Positions 44,937 to 54,214 of a DNA stretch of 64,000 bases are shown one piece after another; the stretch's first letter is position 1, and every line of letters begins with the position of its first letter. The position numbers were made by a program, and so were the translations under genes. The notes under the pieces are model-generated. The model saw only the letters and a list, made by a program, of their open reading frames with translations, was not told the DNA's origin and ran no database searches. Source of the stretch: Muricea muricata (Eukaryota; Cnidaria; Anthozoa; Malacalcyonacea; Plexauridae); the NCBI GenBank assembly GCA_963855995.1, contig OY979716.1, forward strand, positions 37,721,624-37,785,623, read 5' to 3'.

Positions 44937-47798
44937 ATGGGTGGTGGAAACTGCGCCTTTTTTGGCTGTCCGACATGCGGAAAGCACAAAATTTCGCTTT
45001 TCCGAGTCCCTTCAGTCGCAGCTTCTGATGGAGAACATACGAAGGAAATGAAGCTAAAAGCGCGTAAAGAATGGCTTCGTTTGGTCTTAAGGACACGCGA
45101 ATTGACCCCAGAACTCAAGAAGAGAATTGAGGCAAATAATATATTCATCTGCGAGCGGCATTTTAGATCTGAATGCATCTTAACTGGTAAGCGTTTCACA
45201 TGTAACGCAGTCGTCTATTGTGTAATTAAACACGAACAATTTACATACACGGCGAAACATCATGAATATTTTATTTTTGTTATATATTGGACTATGTCTA
45301 AACAGAATTTAATTTGTATCTCTCCAGGCAAAAGAAAGACATTGGTTACAGGGAGCGTTCCTACAGAGAATTTGCCTGAGAAAAGTCACGAAGCGCCTAA
45401 ACGTGAACGCCTACCGCTTGTGAGGAAAGTTGACACTCCTGACATTGGCGAGCCTTCAACATCATCTCAGCCTGGGTGGTCTGAGCCACGATTTTTAAAT
45501 ATGGTGGATTTTACAATGCAGCTCGAGCAAGAAACAATTCATCCATGGAAAATTAATAAATCGTACGAAGGTGAATTACGAATTGAATTGGACGACAAAA
45601 TTCATAGTACTCCCAAGTACTCTGTTGTTGTGAGTTTGTCCATGGAATTCACTGTATTTATATTCAACTGGCCAGTGCCTGACCATCATCCTATTTATAA
45701 GGAACGAAAACGTTCTGTCCAGAATTCAGACATTGCTGAACTATTGCAAACGCTTTGCAATTCCAGACTTTGCGAAGGATTGACAGAGGATGAAGATATA
45801 TTGTCTGTTGCTTGTGATCCAACTGGAAATCCAGATTCGAACCCAAATACCATTGTTCGTCATAGTGTGCCAAAAACCATTCAAGTAGATGAGGCTCACT
45901 TTGAAGTGACACTTGCATATCGGTCAACTTCTTGTGACATGCTTGTTGAAGGTGACCCTTCAAAAGAACTGTGTAAAACATGTTTAAGTGCCTTCAACAC
46001 AATAAAGAGAGCAACAAGGAAGAAAAGTAAAGCATCTGAAACCTCAGCAAAACCTAAAGCTGCATTAGCTTCATGCGGAGCAGACAAATTAAGAGCAACA
46101 GTAAAGTCCACCCGAATCCAGGTGAAAGATCTGGAGGGTCGCTTAAAAGAGTTGCAGCTAAAGATTGAACAGCAAGGGATTAGCATTAGCGAAGGTCTTG
46201 AAAAAGATATTCTAAAGATCATGGGTGGACAAAGCCTGGAAGCAACACCACATATGAAGTTTTTTTGGCAAGAACAAATGAAACTTCTACAGTCAGCCAA
46301 AATGGGTAGAAGGTACCACCCAAAAGTGATTCGCTTTGCTCTTTCCATACATAGCAAATCTCCTTCAGCTTATAGAGAATTACAAGACAGTGGTGCACTC
46401 ATTCTCCCAAGTGAACGAGTTCTGCGGGACTATAGGAACTACTTTAAACCGAAAGCTGGCATCAACAAAGAAAATGTTGAAATGTTACGAGCAAAGACCT
46501 CATCATTCACTCCTGTACAGAGATGGGTTGCAGTTGTTATGGATGAAATGAAGATCCAGTCAAACCTTGTGTTTGATAAAGTGTCTGGAGATCTGATTGG
46601 TTTTATTGATTTAGGTGATCCAATGACCAACTTTGCCAATCTCAGTGACGATGATCCTATTGCCACCCATGCCCTGGCATTTCTTGTGAGGGGATTATGC
46701 ACTGATTTGAAACATATCATTGCATATTTCTTCACAGGAAATGTTACATCATTCCAACTTATGCAACGTTTTTGGAGAACTGTAGCTGTTTTAGATGCAT
46801 CACTTAATCTACATGTGTGTGCTGCTATGAATGATGGTGCTTCCCCAAACCGAAAGTTTTTCCGCCTACATTCCAAGCTGGCCAAGGAAGTGAATTGTGA
46901 TGTTGTGTATAAAACACCAAACATTTTTGCACCATCACGATTCATTTTCTTTTTTGCAGATTCCCCTCATCTTATGAAGACAGCTCGTAACTGCCTTTAC
47001 AATTCTGGCTCTGGAAGTCATAGTCGTTTAATGTGGAATGATGGGCAGTATCTGGTGTTCCGGCACATAGCTGACCTCTTTTACGGTGACCAAGAGTTTG
47101 CTCTCCACACCCTCCCTAAACTCACCTTGGACCACATTGTCCTGACTTCCTACAGTAAAATGAAAGTCAATCTTGCTGTCCAGGTCTTAAGCAAGTCAGT
47201 GTCCCTTGCCCTGCGAGAAAGTGGTAAACAGGATGTGGCTGGTACAGCAGAGTTCTGTGAAATGATGAATGGATTCTTTGACTGTACAAATGTGAGGTCT
47301 CTGACTGAGCACACCAGGAGGAAGAATCCATTCATCAGGCCATACGAATCTCTTGACGATGAGCGATTGACATGGCTGAAAGATGTCTTCCTTGCATACC
47401 TGCAAAGATGGAAACAGAGCACCCTGACGTGTGAAGGTAATTACACTGCTGATGCCAGACAGAGGATGTTCCTTTCTGGTCAAACCTATGAAGGCTTTGT
47501 GATTTCTGTTCACTCCCATGTAGATGTCATCAAATTCCTGTTGTCAGAAGGATTTAAGTATGTACTCACCGAGAGATTCATGCAGGATGTGCTAGAGGAC
47601 TACTTTGGCCACCAAAGAGAGAAAGGAAGAAGATCAGACAATCCAACTGCTCAGCAGTTTGGATACAATGACCTTACCATTTCTTGCCAACAAGATATTG
47701 CTCCAGTAATTCGTGGAAATGTTGGTGGACGATATGGCAAAGTTAAATGGCACCAGGTCAGTGATGAACCAGTGCAAAAACGCAAAAAGGAAAAATAA
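44937..47798 (+). CDS. P/THAP9-like transposase
   Basis: The start is the ATG of MGGGNCAFFGCPTC. The frame is open farther upstream only through a TTG. Exon 1 (44,937-45,186) encodes a THAP finger: Cys6, Cys11, Trp in KEWLRL, and ICERHF. An intron of 141 bp (GTAAGC...CTCCAG, 45,187-45,327) has no stop and is a multiple of three. Exon 2 gives a coiled-coil-like segment (KVKDLEGRLKELQLKIEQQG written in part) and then the RNase-H-fold catalytic core: VVMDEMKIQSNLVFD, AMNDGASPNRKFF, FADSPHLMKTARN. It closes with NPTAQQFGYNDL and a lysine-rich tail. Spliced length is about 906 residues, close to THAP9 and P transposases. There are no frame lesions. The usual C-terminal YIAGY segment is not in this protein but in the neighbouring gene. 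Confidence 0.9.
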   Translation: MGGGNCAFFGCPTCGKHKISLFRVPSVAASDGEHTKEMKLKARKEWLRLVLRTRELTPELKKRIEANNIFICERHFRSECILTGKRFTCNAVVYCVIKHEQFTYTAKHHEYFIFVIYWTMSKQNLICISPGKRKTLVTGSVPTENLPEKSHEAPKRERLPLVRKVDTPDIGEPSTSSQPGWSEPRFLNMVDFTMQLEQETIHPWKINKSYEGELRIELDDKIHSTPKYSVVVSLSMEFTVFIFNWPVPDHHPIYKERKRSVQNSDIAELLQTLCNSRLCEGLTEDEDILSVACDPTGNPDSNPNTIVRHSVPKTIQVDEAHFEVTLAYRSTSCDMLVEGDPSKELCKTCLSAFNTIKRATRKKSKASETSAKPKAALASCGADKLRATVKSTRIQVKDLEGRLKELQLKIEQQGISISEGLEKDILKIMGGQSLEATPHMKFFWQEQMKLLQSAKMGRRYHPKVIRFALSIHSKSPSAYRELQDSGALILPSERVLRDYRNYFKPKAGINKENVEMLRAKTSSFTPVQRWVAVVMDEMKIQSNLVFDKVSGDLIGFIDLGDPMTNFANLSDDDPIATHALAFLVRGLCTDLKHIIAYFFTGNVTSFQLMQRFWRTVAVLDASLNLHVCAAMNDGASPNRKFFRLHSKLAKEVNCDVVYKTPNIFAPSRFIFFFADSPHLMKTARNCLYNSGSGSHSRLMWNDGQYLVFRHIADLFYGDQEFALHTLPKLTLDHIVLTSYSKMKVNLAVQVLSKSVSLALRESGKQDVAGTAEFCEMMNGFFDCTNVRSLTEHTRRKNPFIRPYESLDDERLTWLKDVFLAYLQRWKQSTLTCEGNYTADARQRMFLSGQTYEGFVISVHSHVDVIKFLLSEGFKYVLTERFMQDVLEDYFGHQREKGRRSDNPTAQQFGYNDLTISCQQDIAPVIRGNVGGRYGKVKWHQVSDEPVQKRKKEK
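45187..45327 (+). other. Intron of the P-like transposase, open and in phase
   Basis: The donor is G|GTAAGC and the acceptor CTCTCCAG|G. Splicing joins LTG to KRKTLVTG without a frame change. Length is 47 codons exactly with no stop, so a retained form would add a hydrophobic, Tyr/Phe-rich insert after the THAP finger. Confidence 0.65.
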
Positions 47799-48256
47799 CT
47801 ATTAAAAACTGTGTATTTATATTAACTAGTAAAAAACATCTTTTAGTGATTTAATGTAACATTAGCATTACATGTTAAGATATGGTCAAGCTCATTCTGC
47901 ACATAACAAAATTTTTAGCATGAGAATTATAACAGGAGAATTTTAATTAGTTAAATTAAAGTAACAGGTGAAGTTCATTCAGAAACATTGTTATGAACAG
48001 AAAAATGTAAAGAGCAGACTTGACCAACTCTTAAATTTGGATAATTCCTCATCACATCAGTATTGTATTTTACCATTTAGAATACTAACTGTGGTTATGA
48101 GTGCTAACATATCTACTCAAGAACCAATATTTGCATTTAAAACTATAAAAATAATTTCTACAGGACAATGGACAATTTGCATGTTGAATGATCTTTCGGG
48201 CTGTGGAGACTTTGTTCTTCTTGCCTGAATCAAAGTTTAACATTAGTTGCAATGGC

Positions 48257-48394
48257 AAAGCCACCCCAACTATCTAGTCCTGCTATGCTAATTTTTGAAC
48301 ATATTATTTACTCAAATTGTTAGAAATTAATTGTTGTTGAAGTATGTATACATGATAAATTAACATAGCAGGACTAAAGATTGGGCTGGTTTTT
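48257..48394. repeat. Inverted repeat between the convergent genes of the P-like element
   Basis: The arms CCTGCTATG-TAAT and their complement (48,258-48,292 and 48,360-48,392) share AGTCCTGCTATG and CCAACTATCT-like blocks with a spacer of about 70 bp. It could be a tiny nested MITE or an RNA hairpin in the overlapping 3' regions. Confidence 0.55.
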
Positions 48395-48448
48395 CCACTG
48401 ATTAGTTGTACTGTGTTTTCAGCAAAGTTTCCAAACCATGTATACAAT

Positions 48449-48491
48449 GTTAGCTCTTCATACAATTTTACTTATTGTATGAAGAGCTAAC
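48449..48491. repeat. Perfect 17-18-bp hairpin
   Basis: GTTAGCTCTTCATACAAT and its exact complement are separated by a short AT loop. It lies between two convergent 3' ends and may help 3'-end formation or be a relic. Confidence 0.75.
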
Positions 48492-48773
48492 CTACTAACG
48501 ACCAATGAAAACATAGAGTTATAAACATGTACATAGATCAGTAACTTGTTCAAAGTAACATACATATTTTCATAGCAATATCAACATGATAATGGTTTTA
48601 CATGGTTGCACCTTTGTTCATAAATGTTGTTAATATTTCAGAGTTCAAATCAATCTTAAAAATATATATACTATTTCTCAGTATCTAAATGATTTTATTT
48701 TTAATTGTCTTTGCTTCGTTTTAAGTCCTTTCTTAGTGACTTACTCTTTGCATATTTTTCCTTTATTTTGTAT

Positions 48774-49943
48774 TTAGTAATATAATCCCTTGCATATGAA
48801 AATGAGCGAACCCGTACATACAATTTGATTATATTTTCTAAACACAACTTGTGGGTAGAACGAACTTGATTCCTCAATGCCTGATTCCAACACAATGTTT
48901 TCCCAAAGTGATTTGACCACTGGAGAGTTTAAGGTTTTTTCACAGATATTTTCAACAGGTATATTATGCAAAACATGTTCACCTTCGCCAATATTTTTCC
49001 TGAATAAGATCTCGGCTTCTTCAACAATGCCCATAAGGTGATGACTAGGAGCCACAAGACCTCCTCTGCTACGAGCAAGAATAAAATTATTGTCTGATTC
49101 GGTCGACTTTAAAGACTGCAACAGGGTGTTTAATTCCTCACTGCAGTTATTCTTGCTTTTTCTAGACTTTTGGTAAAGTTTAGATACCATGTATCCTGCG
49201 ATGTAGGAAAGAGGACCACGTTCCACCGGGTCAAGTTTTAAATCACACGCGGTCGTGGTTCTTGCCTCGTCGCGGTTTTGGCAAAGTTTGAAAAACGCAA
49301 CTAAACGATCTGGTATCTCGATCATGATCACATTGGCGGCATGAGAGTGTGGACAGTTTAAATATGTGCTGGCATCGAGAATCAATCCGTAGATTTCTTC
49401 AAGTAGTCTGTCTTGGTTTTTCTTGCGGCAAAATTTTTCATATAATGGCAGCACAGCATCAAACAAAGCTTTGCTGCAGGAGGCAATCTTAACGGCAGCA
49501 ATCAATTCAGTTCCATATAAATTGTCAGTACACAAAAACTTGTTTTAATTGCTTCGACAATGCCAGCGAGTCTTTCAAACGTTAGGCGACTCTTTTCGTT
49601 GTCTTCGAGTGAATCAACGGTAGCTTTGCGGTGTTTAGAATTCGTGTGTCTTGTCAAGCCACCCTTTGACTTACAAACTTTGGTGCAATTGGGGCAAGGG
49701 AATGATTTTTTGCCTTCAATTTCAGTTAGGGCTTTAACAAACTCAGTATCGACTTCGTCAGTCTCTGTGTCTAAAATATCGAGCGATAGATTTAGATTAA
49801 AGTCCGTAAATCTATCGCCTCGCGACTCACTATCAGTTTCGGAATCCAACACATTTTCGCCAATGTTTTCATCTTCTTCACATCCAAGATTCTCCTCACG
49901 AAAATCTTGAACGACGCCAATATCAATGCCTTTCTCGCTCTCC
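48774..49943 (-). CDS. Second gene of the P-like element: C2H2 finger plus P-transposase C-terminal-like domain
   Basis: The minus strand starts at MESEKGIDIGVVQDF (about 49,943). It continues with an acidic region and then a C2H2 finger (FPCPNCTKVCKSKGGLTRHT, ending SKH). After a one-base frame change at a T-run near 49,542 it goes on with DNLYGTELIAAVKIASC, DPVERGPLSYIAGYMVSKLY and a Ser/Thr-rich tail. The GPLSYIAGYM motif is the C-terminal LEYIAGYV.RK segment normally found at the end of P/THAP9 transposases. Here it is encoded apart, in the opposite orientation, with its own DNA-binding finger. The frame change (AGTTTTTGTG) could be a real lesion, a sequencing error or frameshift translation. 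An upstream in-frame start at MKYDTCLELG (49,999) is also possible. Confidence 0.65.
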
Positions 49944-50029
49944 ATCTTGTAAACTTCAAAGAGGAAATATTTCCCAAGTTCCAAACATGTATCATATTTC
50001 ACGCCATCGTTTTACATCAACACTCCTCG

Positions 50030-50144
50030 CTGCTTGATACCGCTTATTGATCACGTGACAAAATAAAAAGTGGTTCCCGACATCATTTTCCGAATCCTTT
50101 GAAGTTTGCTGGCTAGCCTAACCATCTTATTTCGATTAACTGTG
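50030..50144 (-). repeat. Right terminal inverted repeat of the P-like element
   Basis: It is the inverted partner of the left end (CTTATTTCGATTAACTGTG at the tip). The second gene of the element starts about 90 bp inside it, so each end probably carries a promoter. Confidence 0.75.
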
Positions 50145-50151
50145 AGTAAAG

Positions 50152-50376
50152 CAAAGAAAAGAGGAGAGATTGAAGTAGTGTGTCATGGAAGCTGCAGCAC
50201 CGAGCAGCTTCGTTGCTTTGGAACTTGCAGAATCTACATAAGACCGTTACAAAAAAGTATTCCGCTAACAAGATCAGTTCATGTGAAACAGGAATTTCAG
50301 GCGTGCCTCTCTTGTGGAGAATTGTTTGGGATTAGCGAGATGCATTGTCATTTGGAAACTTTACACAATCTTTAAC
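50152..50376 (+). CDS. Outer HECT gene, exon split by the P-like element (right part)
   Basis: Continuing the frame of 44,662-44,714 it reads AKKRGEIEVVCHGSCSTEQL, then CRIYIRPLQKSIPLTRSVHV and the zinc-finger motif CLSCGELFGISEMHCHLETLH. That is C-x2-C-x(11)-H-x5-H, similar to UBZ ubiquitin-binding fingers. CRIYIRPLQK corresponds to CKIYVKPLQE of the inner gene. A TAA stop lies three bases ahead of the GTATGT donor in this frame. Confidence 0.6.
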
Positions 50377-51152
50377 GTATGTTTTAATATTTTATCAAGG
50401 GGTATCAATCATCGCAAGAGGACGAAGATGAGGGCAACGATGATTCAAACCTCGTTCGTGACCCTTTTAACAATGAGCCGCCTAGGTTAGTATATTTGTC
50501 CATATCGTTGTGGTTACATATAAGAGTGCATTTCACATTTATGTTTCTTGTAACATGTTTATGGAAAAAACACTGTACGGGTTGCAATATACACAAATTT
50601 TTGAGCTCAATAATCACTTGTACTTCATCGTATTACTAAATAGAAGTGAATTAGAAAAAGGTTAACGTAAAAATTTACTTTCACTTGAGAATTTCTCAAT
50701 GACGCCAGGTTAATAACGGGATATTTAATCCTCCATATTCGCATTTTATAAAACACCTCATCAAATTATCGTGATTTAATTGGCTACTTGCAATCACGTG
50801 ATTCAATGAACATTCATTATTTATACAATAGTTGCTCTTCTGAACTTTCTACATTAAAATATTGCATTTTCAGTTACGATACTGCATATGGATCGAACTT
50901 ATTTGTAACGTAAAATGATATATTTCAGAATTGTGCACACTCCACGCACGGATTTTCACTACCATGTCGTTATCCATTTGTCTTAGGGACAACGCTGTTA
51001 TAGAGATTGTCGACACTGAGCATAACGAAAATAATGATGTAAGTGTGTGTGGAGACAAGCCTTTGTAAGGGACCCTGTGTCCTATTGCTTGTTTCCCGTG
51101 ATTGTTGTCACAAATGTCATAAATAAAAAGATCATGTGCACGAACACGAACC

Positions 51153-51580
51153 TATGGCGTCAGATTTCCGCCAATATTCATGTTTGTTGTCTAGCAACAT
51201 GTTTTCGTATCGAAGCTAAAATAAGAAATGAAGTTGTGACTTTCTGCACGTTCCCGAAATCGAACTTACAATAATTTTGACAAGTTTCTAAATTTAACAA
51301 AAAAGAGAGATGAAGTCTTTTGTAAAATGAACATCTCTCGAAATGTAACGCTTCAAATATATCAAATCACACTTGAACTTATATCGTGGTACTAGAATAT
51401 GCAAAGCTGAAGTTTTAAAATATGTTGAATCAAGATCGTACTACTCGAATATAACAACTTCAATATCAAAATATGTTGAATTATGGCACAACGTAAAATT
51501 TCCGCCAATACTAATTAGCGTCGCGGTAAACCATCCCCTCGTCAAGAATTACTAGCGCCCAGTCTCGCCTGGCTGCTTTC
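51153..51580 (+). repeat. Left terminal inverted repeat of the IS3EU element
   Basis: It matches the reverse complement of 62,143-62,570 with only scattered substitutions. The transposase ATG (51,598) follows within 20 bp, so the repeat must hold the promoter and 5' leader. Confidence 0.9.
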
Positions 51581-52106
51581 TCTCCTCCAAATTAAACATG
51601 GCGGCAACTGATATAAATATGAATGATGAAATCATTGCTTGTTTGACCATTATTGAGGATTTAATTCCACGTTTGAACAGTCTTAGCGATCCAGACTACG
51701 TTGTGGGTATGGCTCTAAGATGTGAAGTTTTAAAGAGGCATTTTGTAAACATTGGATTTGATGATACTACCGTGCAATTAATAGACAGTGTTTGCCAAAG
51801 TTTAAACCAATTTGGCCAGCGCTCAGGAGCCCCTAACAACTTAGCGTTTCCAGCACAGGTGCACACTGGATGTCGTGGTAAACCATCATATAACATAGAT
51901 GAAGAACAGTTAAATTTTTTGTTGGAACAAGGGTTCAAAGTTTGTGAAGTGAGTGAGATGATGGGCGTAAGCGAACGAACAATACAACGACGAATGCGCT
52001 CATTTGGTATAAGTGTGGCAGGTAATGACAAGGACTATTAGTGAAATGATATATTACACACTTGATATATAATATACGTAACATAAAATATAGTATTGGA
52101 AATCCT

Positions 52107-52497
52107 ATTACCGTATTTATTCTAATAAACCCCCCGGGCGTTTATTGAAAAATACTTCAGAAGGGGGCGATTATTAGGGAGAGGCGTTTGTTAGAGAGAG
52201 GCTTTTTATTTCGAAAGTTCATAATTATAATCTCAGAAGTCAAGTTCTTCAAGAGACAAGTACACTCATTTTGAAAACACGAACAGTCATTGCTCTACCA
52301 AGTTCTTAAATTAGTTAAAGTGATTGTAAATAAAATATGTTTAAATTTGACATGTTGACTTTGTCATTTTATTTTCTCAGGGGGGGGGGATTTATAAGGC
52401 AGGGGTGTTTATTGCAAATTTCAGTAGGTTGAGGGGGCGTTTGTTGGAGTGGGGCATTTATTAGATAGAGGGTGTTCATTAGAATATATACGGTAAT
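52107..52497. mobile_element. 391-bp MITE in intron 1 of the IS3EU transposase
   Basis: The ends are inverted repeats of about 30 bp starting ATTACCGTATWTATTCTAAT. The interior is made of diverged words such as GGGGGCGTTTRTTRGAG, with a G-run near 52,380. It is non-coding. No certain target duplication was found. Confidence 0.75.
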
Positions 52498-53302
52498 CAA
52501 TTTAAACTGTACAAATTCTATTTACTGCAGGCTTTAATATTCCTACCGGTATGGGTAATTAGGGGGAGGGGGAGGGTAAATATGCTCACGGATTGGCAGA
52601 TTTAAGCAAATAACTTGTTTGGATTTTTGCTGAATCTTCATAAATTTTATCCCAAACATTTCAGGATTCGGTAAAGATTTTTTGCGGATTATCGAATTTG
52701 CCTAAGCCTATCCCCCCCCCTTTCGCAAGGTGACAGACATTACATTCGCAAAGTATTTTTGCACAAATTGCTCTGCAATTTTTTTATATGATATGAAATA
52801 TTTATGTTGGCTTGGAATTACATACTAGATGTACAAAAACATTCCAGTTTGCTTGTAGGCTGTAGCCTCAATAATCAAGATAAAACATATAATGCAACAA
52901 AAAACTGTAGAAGAGCAAGTTATTTCTACCTTGACTTTCTGAAGCCTGATGCATTATATACTGGTTTAATTTGTAGCAACTTATAGTGACATCAGTGATA
53001 ACAATCTTGCTCAACTTGTTACGGAAGCTCAACGCATGAATCCTATGATAGGTATTAGGTTAACCAAAGGTTTTCTTGTCGCCAAAGGATACAAAGTGCA
53101 ACTGGATAGGATAAGAGAATCTTTAATGTGCACCGACCCTATTGGCTTAGTTGAACGTCATACACAAACTGTAGTCAGAAGGAGATATCAAGTGCATGGC
53201 CCACTAAGTTTATGGCATATTGATGGAAATCATAAACTTATAAGGTATTAGTAAAGGTATATGCATAATCAGCTTCAAATGATGCATAAATTCTATATAT
53301 GA

Positions 53303-53474
53303 GTGTAACTAAAGTGTTAATTGTGAGGGGGGGGGGGGGTTATTCATATTTTTGCATTCTGCCCAATGAATTTCTTATGAAGTCCAACTGATTTCAAAAG
53401 AAATTTATCGAGCTGAAATTTAGAATGCGAAAATATGAATAAATACCCCTCTCCCAATTAATGCTTTAGTTACC
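53303..53474. mobile_element. 172-bp hairpin MITE in intron 2 of the IS3EU transposase
   Basis: Inverted arms of about 50 bp start GTGTAACTAAAGTGTTAATTG, then a run of about 13 G, then TTATTCATATTTTTGCATTC. The right arm carries the complement with CCCCTCTCCC in place of the C-run. Confidence 0.75.
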
Positions 53475-53684
53475 ACCGTGATCTTATAGAATCTGATATA
53501 CAATCAACAACTATGATGTGCAAAACAAACATTAAAGAAAAAAATGGTGTTGGACTATTAATTTTGTGCATTTGAGTCAGTGACTTGTCTGCTTGTGTTT
53601 GTGTCTGTATTGAAAACTGACAGTTTTGATTAATACCATTCATATGATGCGTTATCCAGGTGGAGGATTGTTGTTCATGGGGCC

Positions 53685-54214
53685 ATAATAACCATGCATA
53701 GCAAACGTAGAAAATTTTAACAGCGATTAGCTAATGATCAATTTTAGTCCTATTCCTAACATATCCAATGAAAGTGGTTACAGTGTAAGACCCGTTTATA
53801 CGATACTCGATCAGCACGGTCATGACATTGAGTTCTGGCAGTATGCGGTCGTATTTTCACTTACCACTTTTTCTACGATTAATTGCTATGGAATTCTGTA
53901 ATATTGTCACAAACCTAAGAGTCACACTCGTTTTTAAACTGAGGTATAAATGTATCACGCATGTATGCACAAATAGAAGTGCTAACCTTTTGCATTCTCG
54001 TCCAACTCTCTTCTTCGTTTAAGAATAACGTTATAAATAACCAGCCCTTGGGTAATAATTTTTTTGTCGCATTGCAACATGCCCGGGTCTAGGCCTGCCT
54101 CATATATATACGAAGTTAACAACTCTCTTAGTTCGGAAGGCAATTGTGCATCAATAGGCAGGTTTTCGAGCTAAAACAAAAAATGTACATAATGTTTTAA
54201 GTTTTTCGACAAAT
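53685..54214. repeat. 530-bp duplicate of a HECT-gene segment inserted in transposase exon 3
   Basis: It matches 56,417-56,954 closely from ATAATAACCATGCATAGC to TTTYGACAAAT, in the same orientation. The source contains a HECT exon on the minus strand (PSELRELLTPYIYEAGLDPG). The copy still encodes that exon nearly intact, but it lies in the middle of the transposase exon. No transposon ends are seen, so it is an ectopic or template-switch duplication. Confidence 0.8.

Larger units (their letters stand above)
44715..50144. mobile_element. P/THAP9-like DNA transposon, apparently young, two genes
   Basis: The ends are inverted repeats starting CACAGTTAATCGAAATAAG on both sides, continuing through GGTTAGGCTAG, CCACTTTTTATT and CACGTGAYCAATAAGCGGTA with short unmatched gaps. 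The heptamer AGTAAAG flanks both ends (44,708-44,714 and 50,145-50,151); it becomes the octamer AGTAAAGC, the usual P-element size, if the terminal C is counted as target. Removing the element restores an open exon of the outer HECT gene. Inside are a THAP transposase (plus) and a second convergent C2H2 gene (minus), with palindromes between them. The transposase has no stops. Confidence 0.85.

Noticed and set aside
44883-47798. Single-exon 971-codon gene starting upstream of the THAP finger
   Set aside because: The first codon is TTG, the THAP-proximal ATG is at 44,937, and a canonical intron lies at 45,187-45,327.
51373-51555. 60-codon protein with a near-identical partner at 62,168-62,350
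   Set aside because: Both lie inside the inverted repeats of the IS3EU element. Similarity is due to the repeat, and no family motif is present.
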